A DNA stretch of 64,000 nucleotides from Leifsonia sp. C5G2 (GTDB lineage: Bacteria > Actinomycetota > Actinomycetes > Actinomycetales > Microbacteriaceae). This document shows, one piece after another, positions 47,003 through 55,358 of this stretch. Under the pieces are notes generated by a model. It did no database searches, was not told where the DNA came from, and saw only the letters and a list, made by a program, of their open reading frames with translations. Position numbers and translations under genes: made by a program. Each line of letters opens with the position of its first letter. Positions within the stretch are counted from its first letter, which is position 1. The stretch is from the NCBI RefSeq assembly GCF_013359685.1, contig NZ_JABFMV010000012.1, positions 1 through 64,000 on the forward strand, given 5' to 3'.

Positions 47003-47704
47003 TCCTGCCTTGGTCGCTGAGGAGAACATTTCGGAAGCTTGGAAACGTCGCCATCCCACCGGTGGCTCGATTCGCGGGCGCGCGAGCCATCTGCCATCGA
47101 CCACGAGACCGCCGCGATCTTGGTTCACCTCAGCGAGCAGAGCGTTGGAGCCTCGATTCGAGATGTCACTCATTACGAGTACGTAGGCATCTGCCCAGGT
47201 ACGGTATGTGCGAGCTTGGCGGAGCGCCTTTCGCCAGTCCTGAAGCTTAGTTTCAATTGCGTACAGCCGTCCCTGTACCGCAAGTTCCGCCGGGCGGATA
47301 AAGCTACCCGGGCTTCGTTCTATGAGAGCGCCAGAAGCGACTAAACGTCTAATCCGTCCTGCCACCGTCTGGGTCGGCCAACCCAGCGCAGACGCGAGCG
47401 CGTTTACGTTGCGGCCGCGGTTGATGAGGGCGACGGAGAGGATACCGGCGTCAATGTCACTGACAACGGGTGGCACCCCGAGCGACTGTCGCGCCCTGAG
47501 ACTCGTGACAGGCCCGACATAGGCAGTGAAGTCCGGCACTCCCAAGGACCCGGCGAATTCAGGAACGACAACTAGGCCCCGCTGCGCACCATGGAGCGAC
47601 TCCGCAGCAGCCAATGCGGCCTCATGCAGTCGCCGCTCGTGCGTAGGCTCAAATCGCTTGCCAGGGCGCGGGGTAGATGTTTCGATGTGGAGAGCGTTTG
47701 TCAT
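46979..47704 (-). CDS. Winged-helix PD-(D/E)XK-like protein
   Basis: 241 residues. VVPEFAGSLGVPDFTAYVG supplies an Asp and YAIETKLQDWRKALRQARTYRTWADAYVLVM supplies E-x-K plus the following helix of a restriction-endonuclease-like fold. A winged helix (NVNALASALGWPTQTVAGRIRRLVASGALI) is inserted between the two. Architecture suggests a DNA-binding nuclease or a sensor. It overlaps the 3' end of the unrecognised gene on the other strand. Function unknown; a defence role is inferred from location. Confidence 0.65.
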   Translation of the reverse strand: MTNALHIETSTPRPGKRFEPTHERRLHEAALAAAESLHGAQRGLVVVPEFAGSLGVPDFTAYVGPVTSLRARQSLGVPPVVSDIDAGILSVALINRGRNVNALASALGWPTQTVAGRIRRLVASGALIERSPGSFIRPAELAVQGRLYAIETKLQDWRKALRQARTYRTWADAYVLVMSDISNRGSNALLAEVNQDRGGLVVDGRWLARPRIEPPVGWRRFQASEMFSSATKAGLGGPTFT

Positions 47705-48439
47705 TTGGCCTTCTCGCTCACCCCTCCAAGCGTAGCCGAATCCAAATTGTGAGTCTCACGTGGCTGCCCGCAACTGATGTAGCGGGCCACGCAGCGGCCT
47801 GCCATCACTATTCAACTTAAGTACTTTGTGGCTGCTGTCGTATAGCTCAGGCGACGGGAAGCATCGGACGACGAGTGCGACGACTAGGTCGATAGCTGCG
47901 CCCGATGGGACCGATCATCAGTGCCATCGGGCGACCGGCTTTCCGCGCCCCCGAGCTGGGATTCGTCGCTGACACTATCGGATCCTGATGCCGCATCCGG
48001 CTCGTCTTCGGCTCGGCGTCACGGTCGCGCCGAATTGCCGCACTGCCTCGACAGAACGGCGACCGATCTCGATTGCGTCGTCGTTGGCGTCCCTGGCGGC
48101 GGGCAGCCACGGCTTTGCCTTGAGAGCGGATCGGCTCGAGTCGATGCCAAGCCGCTCGTGAAACGTGATGACGTCGTCCGCAACCTCGTTGCCGGAGCGT
48201 ACGACGCGTCCGACCGCAAGCGGGTGAGAGAGTACCTGCTCATTTCGCGCCTGCCGCAGGTGCATCCATCCGGGCTAGCAGCCGCTGAGTGGCGGCGACA
48301 TGCATGGCGCGAGCGCGGAGAGGACGGGCGGGGAGAGTTCGCCGCGCCGTGTTTAGGGTGACATGTCCCTTGCCTGTGTGGCTCGGTAGGCTGAGGACAA
48401 CTATCTTCCTGGAGGACCGGGAAGCGACGAGGGAGCGCC
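47705..48439. other. Long gap, possibly degenerate coding sequence
   Basis: 735 bases without a well-supported gene. A minus-strand frame at 47975-48265 contains a protein-like stretch (EVADDVITFHERLGIDSSRSALKA) but has no good start and may be a decayed gene. A TAGGCT box at 48387-48392 is the likely -10 of the helicase-methyltransferase operon. Confidence 0.5.
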
Positions 48440-51400
48440 GTGACCCGGATCTTCGACAACATCGAGCTCCGCCTGGGAGAACACCTGCAGGCGACGCTGC
48501 GCGACTTCGATCGCATGGACGTCGCGGTCGGTTACTTCAATCTCCGTGGCTGGAATGAGTTCGATGAAATTGTTGCCGCGAAGCAAGTAACGAACGGACC
48601 CGTTGCTCGCATCCTGATCGGAATGGTGTTCGCCGGTCCCGAGCAGGAGACCCTCGACCAGCTCCAAGCAACCGTCGACGGCCAGCCGCGCCCTGACGCG
48701 GACGCTCAAGTATCAAAGGAGCGAAAAGCCCAACTTCTCGAGCACCTCCGGGTCCAGCTCATGCGAGGCGCACCGTCTGCGGAAGACCGTAGAACCCTCG
48801 GTGCGCTCCGCGAACATTTGGAGTCAGGAAGGGTAGAGGTCAAGGTCTTCACACGGCGGCCACTCCACGGAAAGACATTCATCTTCCACCGGCAGGATCT
48901 CAATTCGCCCATTATGGGATTCGTCGGCAGCAGCAACCTGACGCCGTCGGGCCTGAATGCCAACCTAGAACTGAACGTTGACGTGCCGGACGCATTCGGG
49001 GGCGGCAAGGATCTCGCGACATGGTTTGAAGCACGCTGGAACGATGCGCACAGCCGAGTCGTCACCGCGGATCTGCTCGCACTGCTCGACGAATCATGGG
49101 CATCGGTGCACCCGAAGTCGCCTTACGAGGTCTTTCTCAAGCTCTGCTACGACCTCTCCCGGGACGTCCGCGAAGGCCAGGAGGAGTATTCAGTACCGAT
49201 TGAGGTGCAGTCCGAGCTGCTTGAATACCAGGCAACCGCCGTGCGCACCCTTGCCCGACGCATCGTTACGCGGGGTGGGACCATGTTAGGCGACGTAGTC
49301 GGGCTCGGAAAGACCATTACGGCGGTCGCCGTTGCGCTGATGCTCCGCGAGGAACACGGCTACCTCCCGCTCGTCGTCTGCCCAAAGAACCTCAAGCAGA
49401 TGTGGGAGGACTATTTCGACGCGTACGAGGTGCCCGGCAGGGTCGTGTCCTACACCGAGGCGCACACCGTGTTACCGGCCATTAGCCGTTACCGATTTGT
49501 CATTGTTGATGAGTCGCACACGCTTCGAAACGACAAGCGCCGCGACTATCAGGCGGTCCTTGAGTACCTGGACCGCGTCGGAGCGAAGGCGCTTTTGCTG
49601 ACTGCGACGCCCTACAACCGGCGCTTCGAAGACGTGGCCAACCAGCTCGGGCTCTTCATCCAACCCGATGACGACCTGGGTATCTCGCCTGTCAACGCGC
49701 TCGCGGCGGACCCGAGGCTGGCCGACCGAGTCGACGGCAAGATCACGACGTTGCAAGCGTTCAAGCGCTCCGATGACCCGGACGACTGGAAACGCCTCAT
49801 GAGCGAACACCTCGTGCGGCGGACGCGCTCGTTCATCAAGAACAACTATTCGGACACGGACGAGGATGGGTCGAAGTTCCTGCGATTTGCCGACGGGACG
49901 AAGTTTCGCTTTCCCGAGCGGATTCCCCTTCCAATCGATCACCCGTTCGAGGGCGACGACCCGGCCGCCCTCATGGTCAGCGACAACACCTTAAACACTC
50001 TCCAGGACCTAGTCCTGCCGCGGTACTCGCTGATCGCATACGTGGACGAGACGCACAAGTCGGAGTGGTCCGATGAGGACAAGCAATTGGTTGATAATTT
50101 GCGTCGAGCCCGCGGGCAGGTAGCAGGGTTCGTGCGCACCACTCTGTATAAGCGGCTGTCTTCTGGCGGCTACGCCTTCATCCTGTCTTTGCGGCGCCAC
50201 GTTGCTCGTAATGAGTTGTTCCTCTACGCAATCGACAACGGACTTCCGCTGCCGATCGGCACTATCCAGGAAGCCGACCTGCTCGAGGACGACGACATCG
50301 TGGAGCATGAGGTCGACGACACCGAACGTCTTGGCGATGCGGTGGCGCAGCGCTACAAATCTCTGGTAGATGCAGCCCCCGGCTACATCACCTGGGTGCG
50401 ACCAGAGCTATTTAAGACATCGCTGCGAGACGCCCTGCTTGCCGATACAGAGGCGTTGTCTGCACTGCTAGACGCCTACGGGCCATGGGAGGTAAGTCGC
50501 GATTCGAAACTCGCGGCGCTGGCGCAGCTTGTCACGGAGCAGCACCCGGACGAGAAGGTTTTGGTGTTCACCGAGTATAAGGACACCGCAAACTACGTTG
50601 CCGCGGCGCTACGCTCGATGGGTGTCGACGCGGTCGATTCTGCTACGGGAGACGACGAAGATCCAACGAAGCTCGCTCGGCTCTTTTCCCCCGAATCCAA
50701 TAAATTGCGTGGCAAGCCTGATGCGGATACGGCCGGCGACGAGCTCCGGGTACTCATTTCGACCGACGTTCTCAGCGAGGGGCAAAACCTTCAAGACGCT
50801 CACATCGTCGTCAATTACGACCTTCCCTGGGCGATCGTGCGCCTCATTCAACGCGCGGGACGAGTTGACCGCGTCGGCCAGGCGTCACCCGAAGTTCTGA
50901 TTTACTCGATCTTCCATGGCTCGCTGAATAACGTGCTGTCGCTTCGTCAGCGCATCGCGGACCGACTTCAGCAGAACGCACAAGCGTTCGGTTCGGACGA
51001 GGCTTTCTTCGGCTCCGAAGATGAAGTCCGGACAATCACAGATCTGTATGACGGCACGTTAGACGAAGCGGAGGATGTCGAGGAAATCGACGCCGCCAGC
51101 CTCGCTTTCCAGTATTGGAGCAATGCGCTGCAGCAAACTCCGGAGGCTGCCGAGCGCGCACGGCGGCTGCCGGATTTGGTGGACGCCACGAGATCGAAGC
51201 GCGTCACGGACACAGAAGACGGGGTGGCCTGCTACGTGCGCACCGAGGCCGGACTCGACGGATTCGGTTGGACGACCGTCGACGGCGAGACCCGGCTGCT
51301 AACAGGCTTCGAGACGCTTCGGTTGTTCGAGAGCACGCCCGATGAGCCGTCCGCGGACCGGATCGCGAATCACGACGAGTTGGTTGGAGCGCTGGTTAGG

Positions 51401-51709
51401 GGCCCACTGGCGAACCCGCCCACCGCTGCCGGACGCCTGCGGGGCGTCCGTCGCCAGATCTGGAAGCGCCTAGGCGAGAGCCTCTTCGAGTTCGGACCCG
51501 AAGCATCAGCAGCGCTCGACCTGCTGTACCAGCACCCGCTCACGAACGAATCCGACCGTCGACTTCGGAATGCCATCCGGAACGGAGCCTCGGACGATGA
51601 ACTCGCAAACCGCGTCACTGCGTTGGCTCGTGAAGACAAGCTTGTCATCGAGCGTCGTTCGGGAAACGACTCGATCCGGATCGTTAGCACTATGGGAGTG
51701 AATCACTAG
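48440..51709 (+). CDS. PLD nuclease fused to SNF2-type helicase (restriction component)
   Basis: 1089 residues. The N-terminal phospholipase-D-type nuclease (about 20-205) has H143-x-K145 in LHGKTFIFH and GFVGSSNLTPSGL. The SNF2-like helicase has MLGDVVGLGKTITAVAVAL (Walker A), VIVDESHTLRND (DEAH-like), LLLTATPYNR, LISTDVLSEGQNLQDA and LIQRAGRVDRVGQ. The C-terminal third is a helical extension. GTG 48440 follows GAGGGAG. The stop overlaps the methyltransferase GTG by one base. CglI/NgoAVII-type restriction systems also combine a PLD nuclease, a helicase and a methyltransferase, but on separate polypeptides. Confidence 0.9.
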   Translation: MTRIFDNIELRLGEHLQATLRDFDRMDVAVGYFNLRGWNEFDEIVAAKQVTNGPVARILIGMVFAGPEQETLDQLQATVDGQPRPDADAQVSKERKAQLLEHLRVQLMRGAPSAEDRRTLGALREHLESGRVEVKVFTRRPLHGKTFIFHRQDLNSPIMGFVGSSNLTPSGLNANLELNVDVPDAFGGGKDLATWFEARWNDAHSRVVTADLLALLDESWASVHPKSPYEVFLKLCYDLSRDVREGQEEYSVPIEVQSELLEYQATAVRTLARRIVTRGGTMLGDVVGLGKTITAVAVALMLREEHGYLPLVVCPKNLKQMWEDYFDAYEVPGRVVSYTEAHTVLPAISRYRFVIVDESHTLRNDKRRDYQAVLEYLDRVGAKALLLTATPYNRRFEDVANQLGLFIQPDDDLGISPVNALAADPRLADRVDGKITTLQAFKRSDDPDDWKRLMSEHLVRRTRSFIKNNYSDTDEDGSKFLRFADGTKFRFPERIPLPIDHPFEGDDPAALMVSDNTLNTLQDLVLPRYSLIAYVDETHKSEWSDEDKQLVDNLRRARGQVAGFVRTTLYKRLSSGGYAFILSLRRHVARNELFLYAIDNGLPLPIGTIQEADLLEDDDIVEHEVDDTERLGDAVAQRYKSLVDAAPGYITWVRPELFKTSLRDALLADTEALSALLDAYGPWEVSRDSKLAALAQLVTEQHPDEKVLVFTEYKDTANYVAAALRSMGVDAVDSATGDDEDPTKLARLFSPESNKLRGKPDADTAGDELRVLISTDVLSEGQNLQDAHIVVNYDLPWAIVRLIQRAGRVDRVGQASPEVLIYSIFHGSLNNVLSLRQRIADRLQQNAQAFGSDEAFFGSEDEVRTITDLYDGTLDEAEDVEEIDAASLAFQYWSNALQQTPEAAERARRLPDLVDATRSKRVTDTEDGVACYVRTEAGLDGFGWTTVDGETRLLTGFETLRLFESTPDEPSADRIANHDELVGALVRGPLANPPTAAGRLRGVRRQIWKRLGESLFEFGPEASAALDLLYQHPLTNESDRRLRNAIRNGASDDELANRVTALAREDKLVIERRSGNDSIRIVSTMGVNH

Positions 51710-54501
51710 TGCAGAGCGCAGCGCACCTAGGCCTCGTCGATCGGCGCGAGTTCCGTGATCTCTTCGTTGATCACCTTGGTTGGAGCAACCCCGACCAAGC
51801 CGAACTCGGCGTCGAAGCGGACGACGGTGTTCACACGCTGACTCAGGTCGCGGGGTTCAAGGGCCTCCGCGTCTGGTTCCACGACGGCGTGCCCACTCGC
51901 TCCGTTCAGCGGCAGATAGATCAGGCGGTCGGCGCCAAGAGTCTCGAACGTCTTGTCATCTTCGCCGACGAACACAACCAGGCATGGCGCTGGCCGAGGC
52001 GCGCGCAGATGGGCGGGGCCAACGCCAAGCTAGTGCTCCACGAACACCGGGTGGGAGACAGCGACGCTCGGCTCGTGCGTCAGCTCGAAGCCATCTCGAT
52101 CGGCTTCGATGAGGAGATCACGCTGGTTGACCTTCTCGCTCGCATGCGCGGGGCGTTCGACCGCGAGGCTGAGACGACCGCTGCTCAGGCGGCGCGACTC
52201 ATGAGCACTCTGTATGCTGAGCTCGAGTCCGCCGGTTGGGACCAACACAACGCCACACTGCTTCTTGCCCGCCTCCTCTTTCTCTATTTCGCCGACGACT
52301 CGGGTATGTGGAAGCAAACGGGGAGCCCTGACAAGTTCCAGGCGTTCCTCGTCGACTACACGACCCCCGAAACACTTGCCGGAGATCTCTCTGGGTTGTT
52401 TGAGGCACTCAGCCACCAGCATCGACGCCCTGAGCTACCCGAAGTAGTCCGCGAGTTCCGTTACGTCAACGGCGGTCTTTTCGCTGACAACTTCGTGATG
52501 GGAGTTCTCACCCCAGCCTTCCGAGACGAGTTGATCGAGGCCGGCAAATTCGATTGGTCGGTGATCTCGCCGGCCGTTTTCGGATCGATGTTCCAGACGG
52601 TCAAGACGCGGTCTGATCGACGAGGCGGAGGTGAGCACTACACAACCGAGACGAACATTCTCAGGACGATCAACCCGCTCTTCATGGACAGTTTGCGGGA
52701 TCGGTTAGAGCGCTCGTGGAACGACCACGGACAGTTAACGCGGCTTCACAATGACTTGGCAAAGATCCGAGTGCTTGATCCTGCGTGTGGATGCGGCAAC
52801 TTTTTGATCGTCGCGTACCGCGAGCTCCGCGCACTCGAGCTGGAACTTCTCCTTCGTCAGCGTGAGCTGAATCTCCAAGCAAAGGGTCGCGACTACGCCC
52901 AATTGTCGTTCGACGTCACTGGTGATTTGAAAGTCACGCTCGACCACTTCTATGGGATCGAGATCGAGGAATGGCCCGCGCGTATCGCAGAAACTGCGAT
53001 GCTTCTGGTTGACCACTTGGCGAACCAGCGCATGGCGGAAGATTTTGGGCTCGCTCCAGACCGGCTCCCGATCCAAATCGCGCCCAAAATCCACCTCGGT
53101 AGCGCCCTATCGACTGATTGGAACGTCGTCGTTCCCGCAGCGGACCTGGCCTATATTGTGGGCAACCCGCCGTTCAACGGTTCGCGGACCATGAGCGCCG
53201 CCCAGAAGGCGGAGCTTCGAGCCGTTGCCCACGGAATTCGAGAAGCTGGATTCCTGGACTACGTGGCCGGATGGTATCTGAAGGCTGGCCGCATAATGAG
53301 CCAGAACCCCACAATCAAGTGTGCCCTGGTGTCAACCAATTCGGTTGCGCAAGGCGAGCAGCCGGCGATCATTTGGCGACGGCTCTACGACGGTGGCATG
53401 CACATTAACTTTGCACACCAGACGTTCGAGTGGGATAACGAGTCGCCCGACGCGGCAGCTGTGCACTGTGTGATTATTGGCTTCTCCTCCGAGGACTCCG
53501 CCATTAAGCGCTTGTTTTCGTATACGCGGGGACGAGGCGAGCCCGCAGAGAGCAAGGTGGGGAGTATCAGCCCCTACCTCCTAGAGGGAATCGAGTATGC
53601 CGTCGGCAACCGTCAATCCCAGATCTCAGGTCGCGCTGAAATGGCTTTTGGCAACATGCCGGCCGACGAAGGATCGCTTATCCTGTCGCCCGAGGAGCGC
53701 GTCAGACTTCTTGCCGACTATCCGCAGGCTACTTCGTGGGTGCTTCCGCTATATGGTTCGCGGGAGTTCATCCGGGACCGTCCACGGTTCTGCCTTTGGC
53801 TCGATGGCGTGCCGGAGGAGGAGTGGCGAGCTGTTCCACCAGTCGCCGCGCGGGTTGATGCGAATGAGCGCATACGGGCAACCTCATCGCGACCCAAGCT
53901 TGCACTAATCCCACACCTCTTTGCCCAAATCACCCAGCGTCCGGACCGAACGTTCCTGCTGATCCCGAGCACCTCGTCGGAGCGACGGGACTACATACCG
54001 ATGGGATTCTTCGGCGCTGGGGTGGTGGCGTCGAACTCATGCCTCGTTATTGAAGACGCCGATATAGCGGACTTCGCGGTGCTGACTAGTCGAATGCATA
54101 TGGACTGGGTCCGCGCCGTAGGTGGTCGCCTCAAGAGCGATTACCGTTATTCGAAGGACGTGATCTACAACAACTTCGTGTTTCCAACGACTGATTCGGC
54201 AGCGCTAGACACGTTGGACAAGCTAGGTCGAGCAGTCCTTGAGACGCGCGACAATCACGAGCAGACGCTTGAGTGGCTCTATGCTTCGAGCACCATGCCC
54301 GGCGATCTGCGGTTGGCCCACGCCGAACTCGATGCGTTCGTCGACGAGCTCTATAGGACCGGGGGCTTCTCTAGCGTCAGCGAGCGGGTCGATCATCTTC
54401 TCGAACTTCACCGGTCGCACGAGGCTGGCCTCTTGCGCTCGATCTCAGCTCAACCAGGGACGAGGTCGGCCCTCCCCCGCAGACGTCGCTCGACTGGATG
54501 A
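51709..54501 (+). CDS. Eco57I/MmeI-like class DNA adenine methyltransferase
   Basis: 930 residues. Helical N-terminal region (LARLLFLYFADDSGMW near 190); FGSMFQTVKTRSDRRGGGEHYTTETNILR, typical of the MmeI-like spacer leading into the MTase; SAM motif I VLDPACGCGNFLIVAYREL; catalytic motif IV YIVGNPPFNG (N-P-P-F, amino-methyltransferase); FEWDNESPDAAAVHCVIIGF; and a C-terminal target-recognition region. It should methylate adenine at the restriction site of the paired PLD-helicase. No PD-(D/E)XK cleavage domain is obvious at the N terminus, so cleavage would come from the partner. Confidence 0.9.
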   Translation: MQSAAHLGLVDRREFRDLFVDHLGWSNPDQAELGVEADDGVHTLTQVAGFKGLRVWFHDGVPTRSVQRQIDQAVGAKSLERLVIFADEHNQAWRWPRRAQMGGANAKLVLHEHRVGDSDARLVRQLEAISIGFDEEITLVDLLARMRGAFDREAETTAAQAARLMSTLYAELESAGWDQHNATLLLARLLFLYFADDSGMWKQTGSPDKFQAFLVDYTTPETLAGDLSGLFEALSHQHRRPELPEVVREFRYVNGGLFADNFVMGVLTPAFRDELIEAGKFDWSVISPAVFGSMFQTVKTRSDRRGGGEHYTTETNILRTINPLFMDSLRDRLERSWNDHGQLTRLHNDLAKIRVLDPACGCGNFLIVAYRELRALELELLLRQRELNLQAKGRDYAQLSFDVTGDLKVTLDHFYGIEIEEWPARIAETAMLLVDHLANQRMAEDFGLAPDRLPIQIAPKIHLGSALSTDWNVVVPAADLAYIVGNPPFNGSRTMSAAQKAELRAVAHGIREAGFLDYVAGWYLKAGRIMSQNPTIKCALVSTNSVAQGEQPAIIWRRLYDGGMHINFAHQTFEWDNESPDAAAVHCVIIGFSSEDSAIKRLFSYTRGRGEPAESKVGSISPYLLEGIEYAVGNRQSQISGRAEMAFGNMPADEGSLILSPEERVRLLADYPQATSWVLPLYGSREFIRDRPRFCLWLDGVPEEEWRAVPPVAARVDANERIRATSSRPKLALIPHLFAQITQRPDRTFLLIPSTSSERRDYIPMGFFGAGVVASNSCLVIEDADIADFAVLTSRMHMDWVRAVGGRLKSDYRYSKDVIYNNFVFPTTDSAALDTLDKLGRAVLETRDNHEQTLEWLYASSTMPGDLRLAHAELDAFVDELYRTGGFSSVSERVDHLLELHRSHEAGLLRSISAQPGTRSALPRRRRSTG

Positions 54502-54688
54502 AATCTGGCGGCGCGGTAGCGGTTCGCTGAGGAGTGCGTCAAGCTGAGCCGCGCGCGAAGTCGAGTGCGGGTCCCACGCTCGTCGAAATGCACCAAACGT
54601 TCGGCGTCACGTGGCTCAGCGCCACGCCTAAAGCTTCCGATACCTGCGCCCATGTCAATTGCGAAAGATGTTGCAGCCGGGAGTGGAT

Positions 54689-55135
54689 TTAGTCGCGCGC
54701 ACGGCGCCCCGCCTGGCGACGTGGGGTCCCCTTGATTGTCTTGACTCGTGCGCGAAACTCGTCCTTGCTGGCCCGGATGTCGACGCGTCCGTCCTTAACA
54801 AGCAGCAAGTTCAGGGCGACGAATCCGATGAGGGCCCCAACCACAAGAACGAACAATCCGATGGCTTCAGCGTAATGCGCGCTCAACAGCATCACGATGA
54901 AGCCGGCGGCACCCACCAAGGCCACGAAGATGGCCAAGCATGATGCCAGTCGGTTGATCGAGATGGAGAGGCGCTTTCGGACCGCATCGGGCTCCCGTGC
55001 AGCTCCCTTATTCGAAGTGCGGCACGGCAACTTGCGTGCGGCCCTCCCGCAGTCGAGGTGTTCAACCCCGAACTCTGATGCGCGGCAGGGTGGGTTCCGA
55101 TCGGCCAAGTCCGGCCGCTCTCTGCTTGTCAACAT
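54689..55135 (-). CDS. Small membrane protein with a two-helix hairpin
   Basis: 148 residues. The N-terminal 70 residues are polar and Arg-rich. Two hydrophobic helices follow (LASCLAIFVALVGAAGFIVMLL and AIGLFVLVVGALIGFVALNLLLV), then a basic tail. ATG 55135 is chosen because GAGGAGG lies 5-7 bases upstream on this strand. Divergent from the four-gene operon at 55359 across an operator-like region, so it may be co-regulated with it. The preceding 54502-54688 holds nothing recognisable. Confidence 0.6.
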   Translation of the reverse strand: MLTSRERPDLADRNPPCRASEFGVEHLDCGRAARKLPCRTSNKGAAREPDAVRKRLSISINRLASCLAIFVALVGAAGFIVMLLSAHYAEAIGLFVLVVGALIGFVALNLLLVKDGRVDIRASKDEFRARVKTIKGTPRRQAGRRARD

Positions 55136-55235
55136 GGCGTCCCTCCTCAACGTGAGTCCGACGCGACTTGTCGAACCTAGAGCCCCAGTCGAACATCCGG
55201 CCGTGGACGATCTCGGGTATCTGCGATGGCGGAGC

Positions 55236-55283
55236 AGTGGTACCACTAATTTGAGGTATTCTCACGTTTCACCGGCGTTTCAC
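55236..55283. promoter_or_regulatory. Operator-like symmetry between divergent genes
   Basis: A perfect 12-bp palindrome AGTGGTACCACT at 55236-55247 and two direct repeats CGTTTCAC at 55265-55272 and 55276-55283 (start-to-start spacing 11 bases, about one helical turn). They lie 76-123 bases upstream of the regulator GTG. The regulator itself is a candidate ligand. Confidence 0.55.
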
Positions 55284-55358
55284 AAGTCCTTCATTCGCCG
55301 GTCGTAGCGTCTGGGTAGACCCCGACCCAGGTACACGAAAAAGATTTGGGAGGCTCCA

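Noticed and set aside
48019-48516. Minus-strand 165-codon frame before the PLD-helicase
   Set aside because: It runs into the PLD-helicase gene and is Arg/Pro/Ser-rich; treated as non-coding.
48440-54501. DISARM or BREX label for the helicase-methyltransferase pair
   Set aside because: No drmA/drmB, pglZ, brxC or Lon-type gene is present, and the PLD domain is fused to the helicase.
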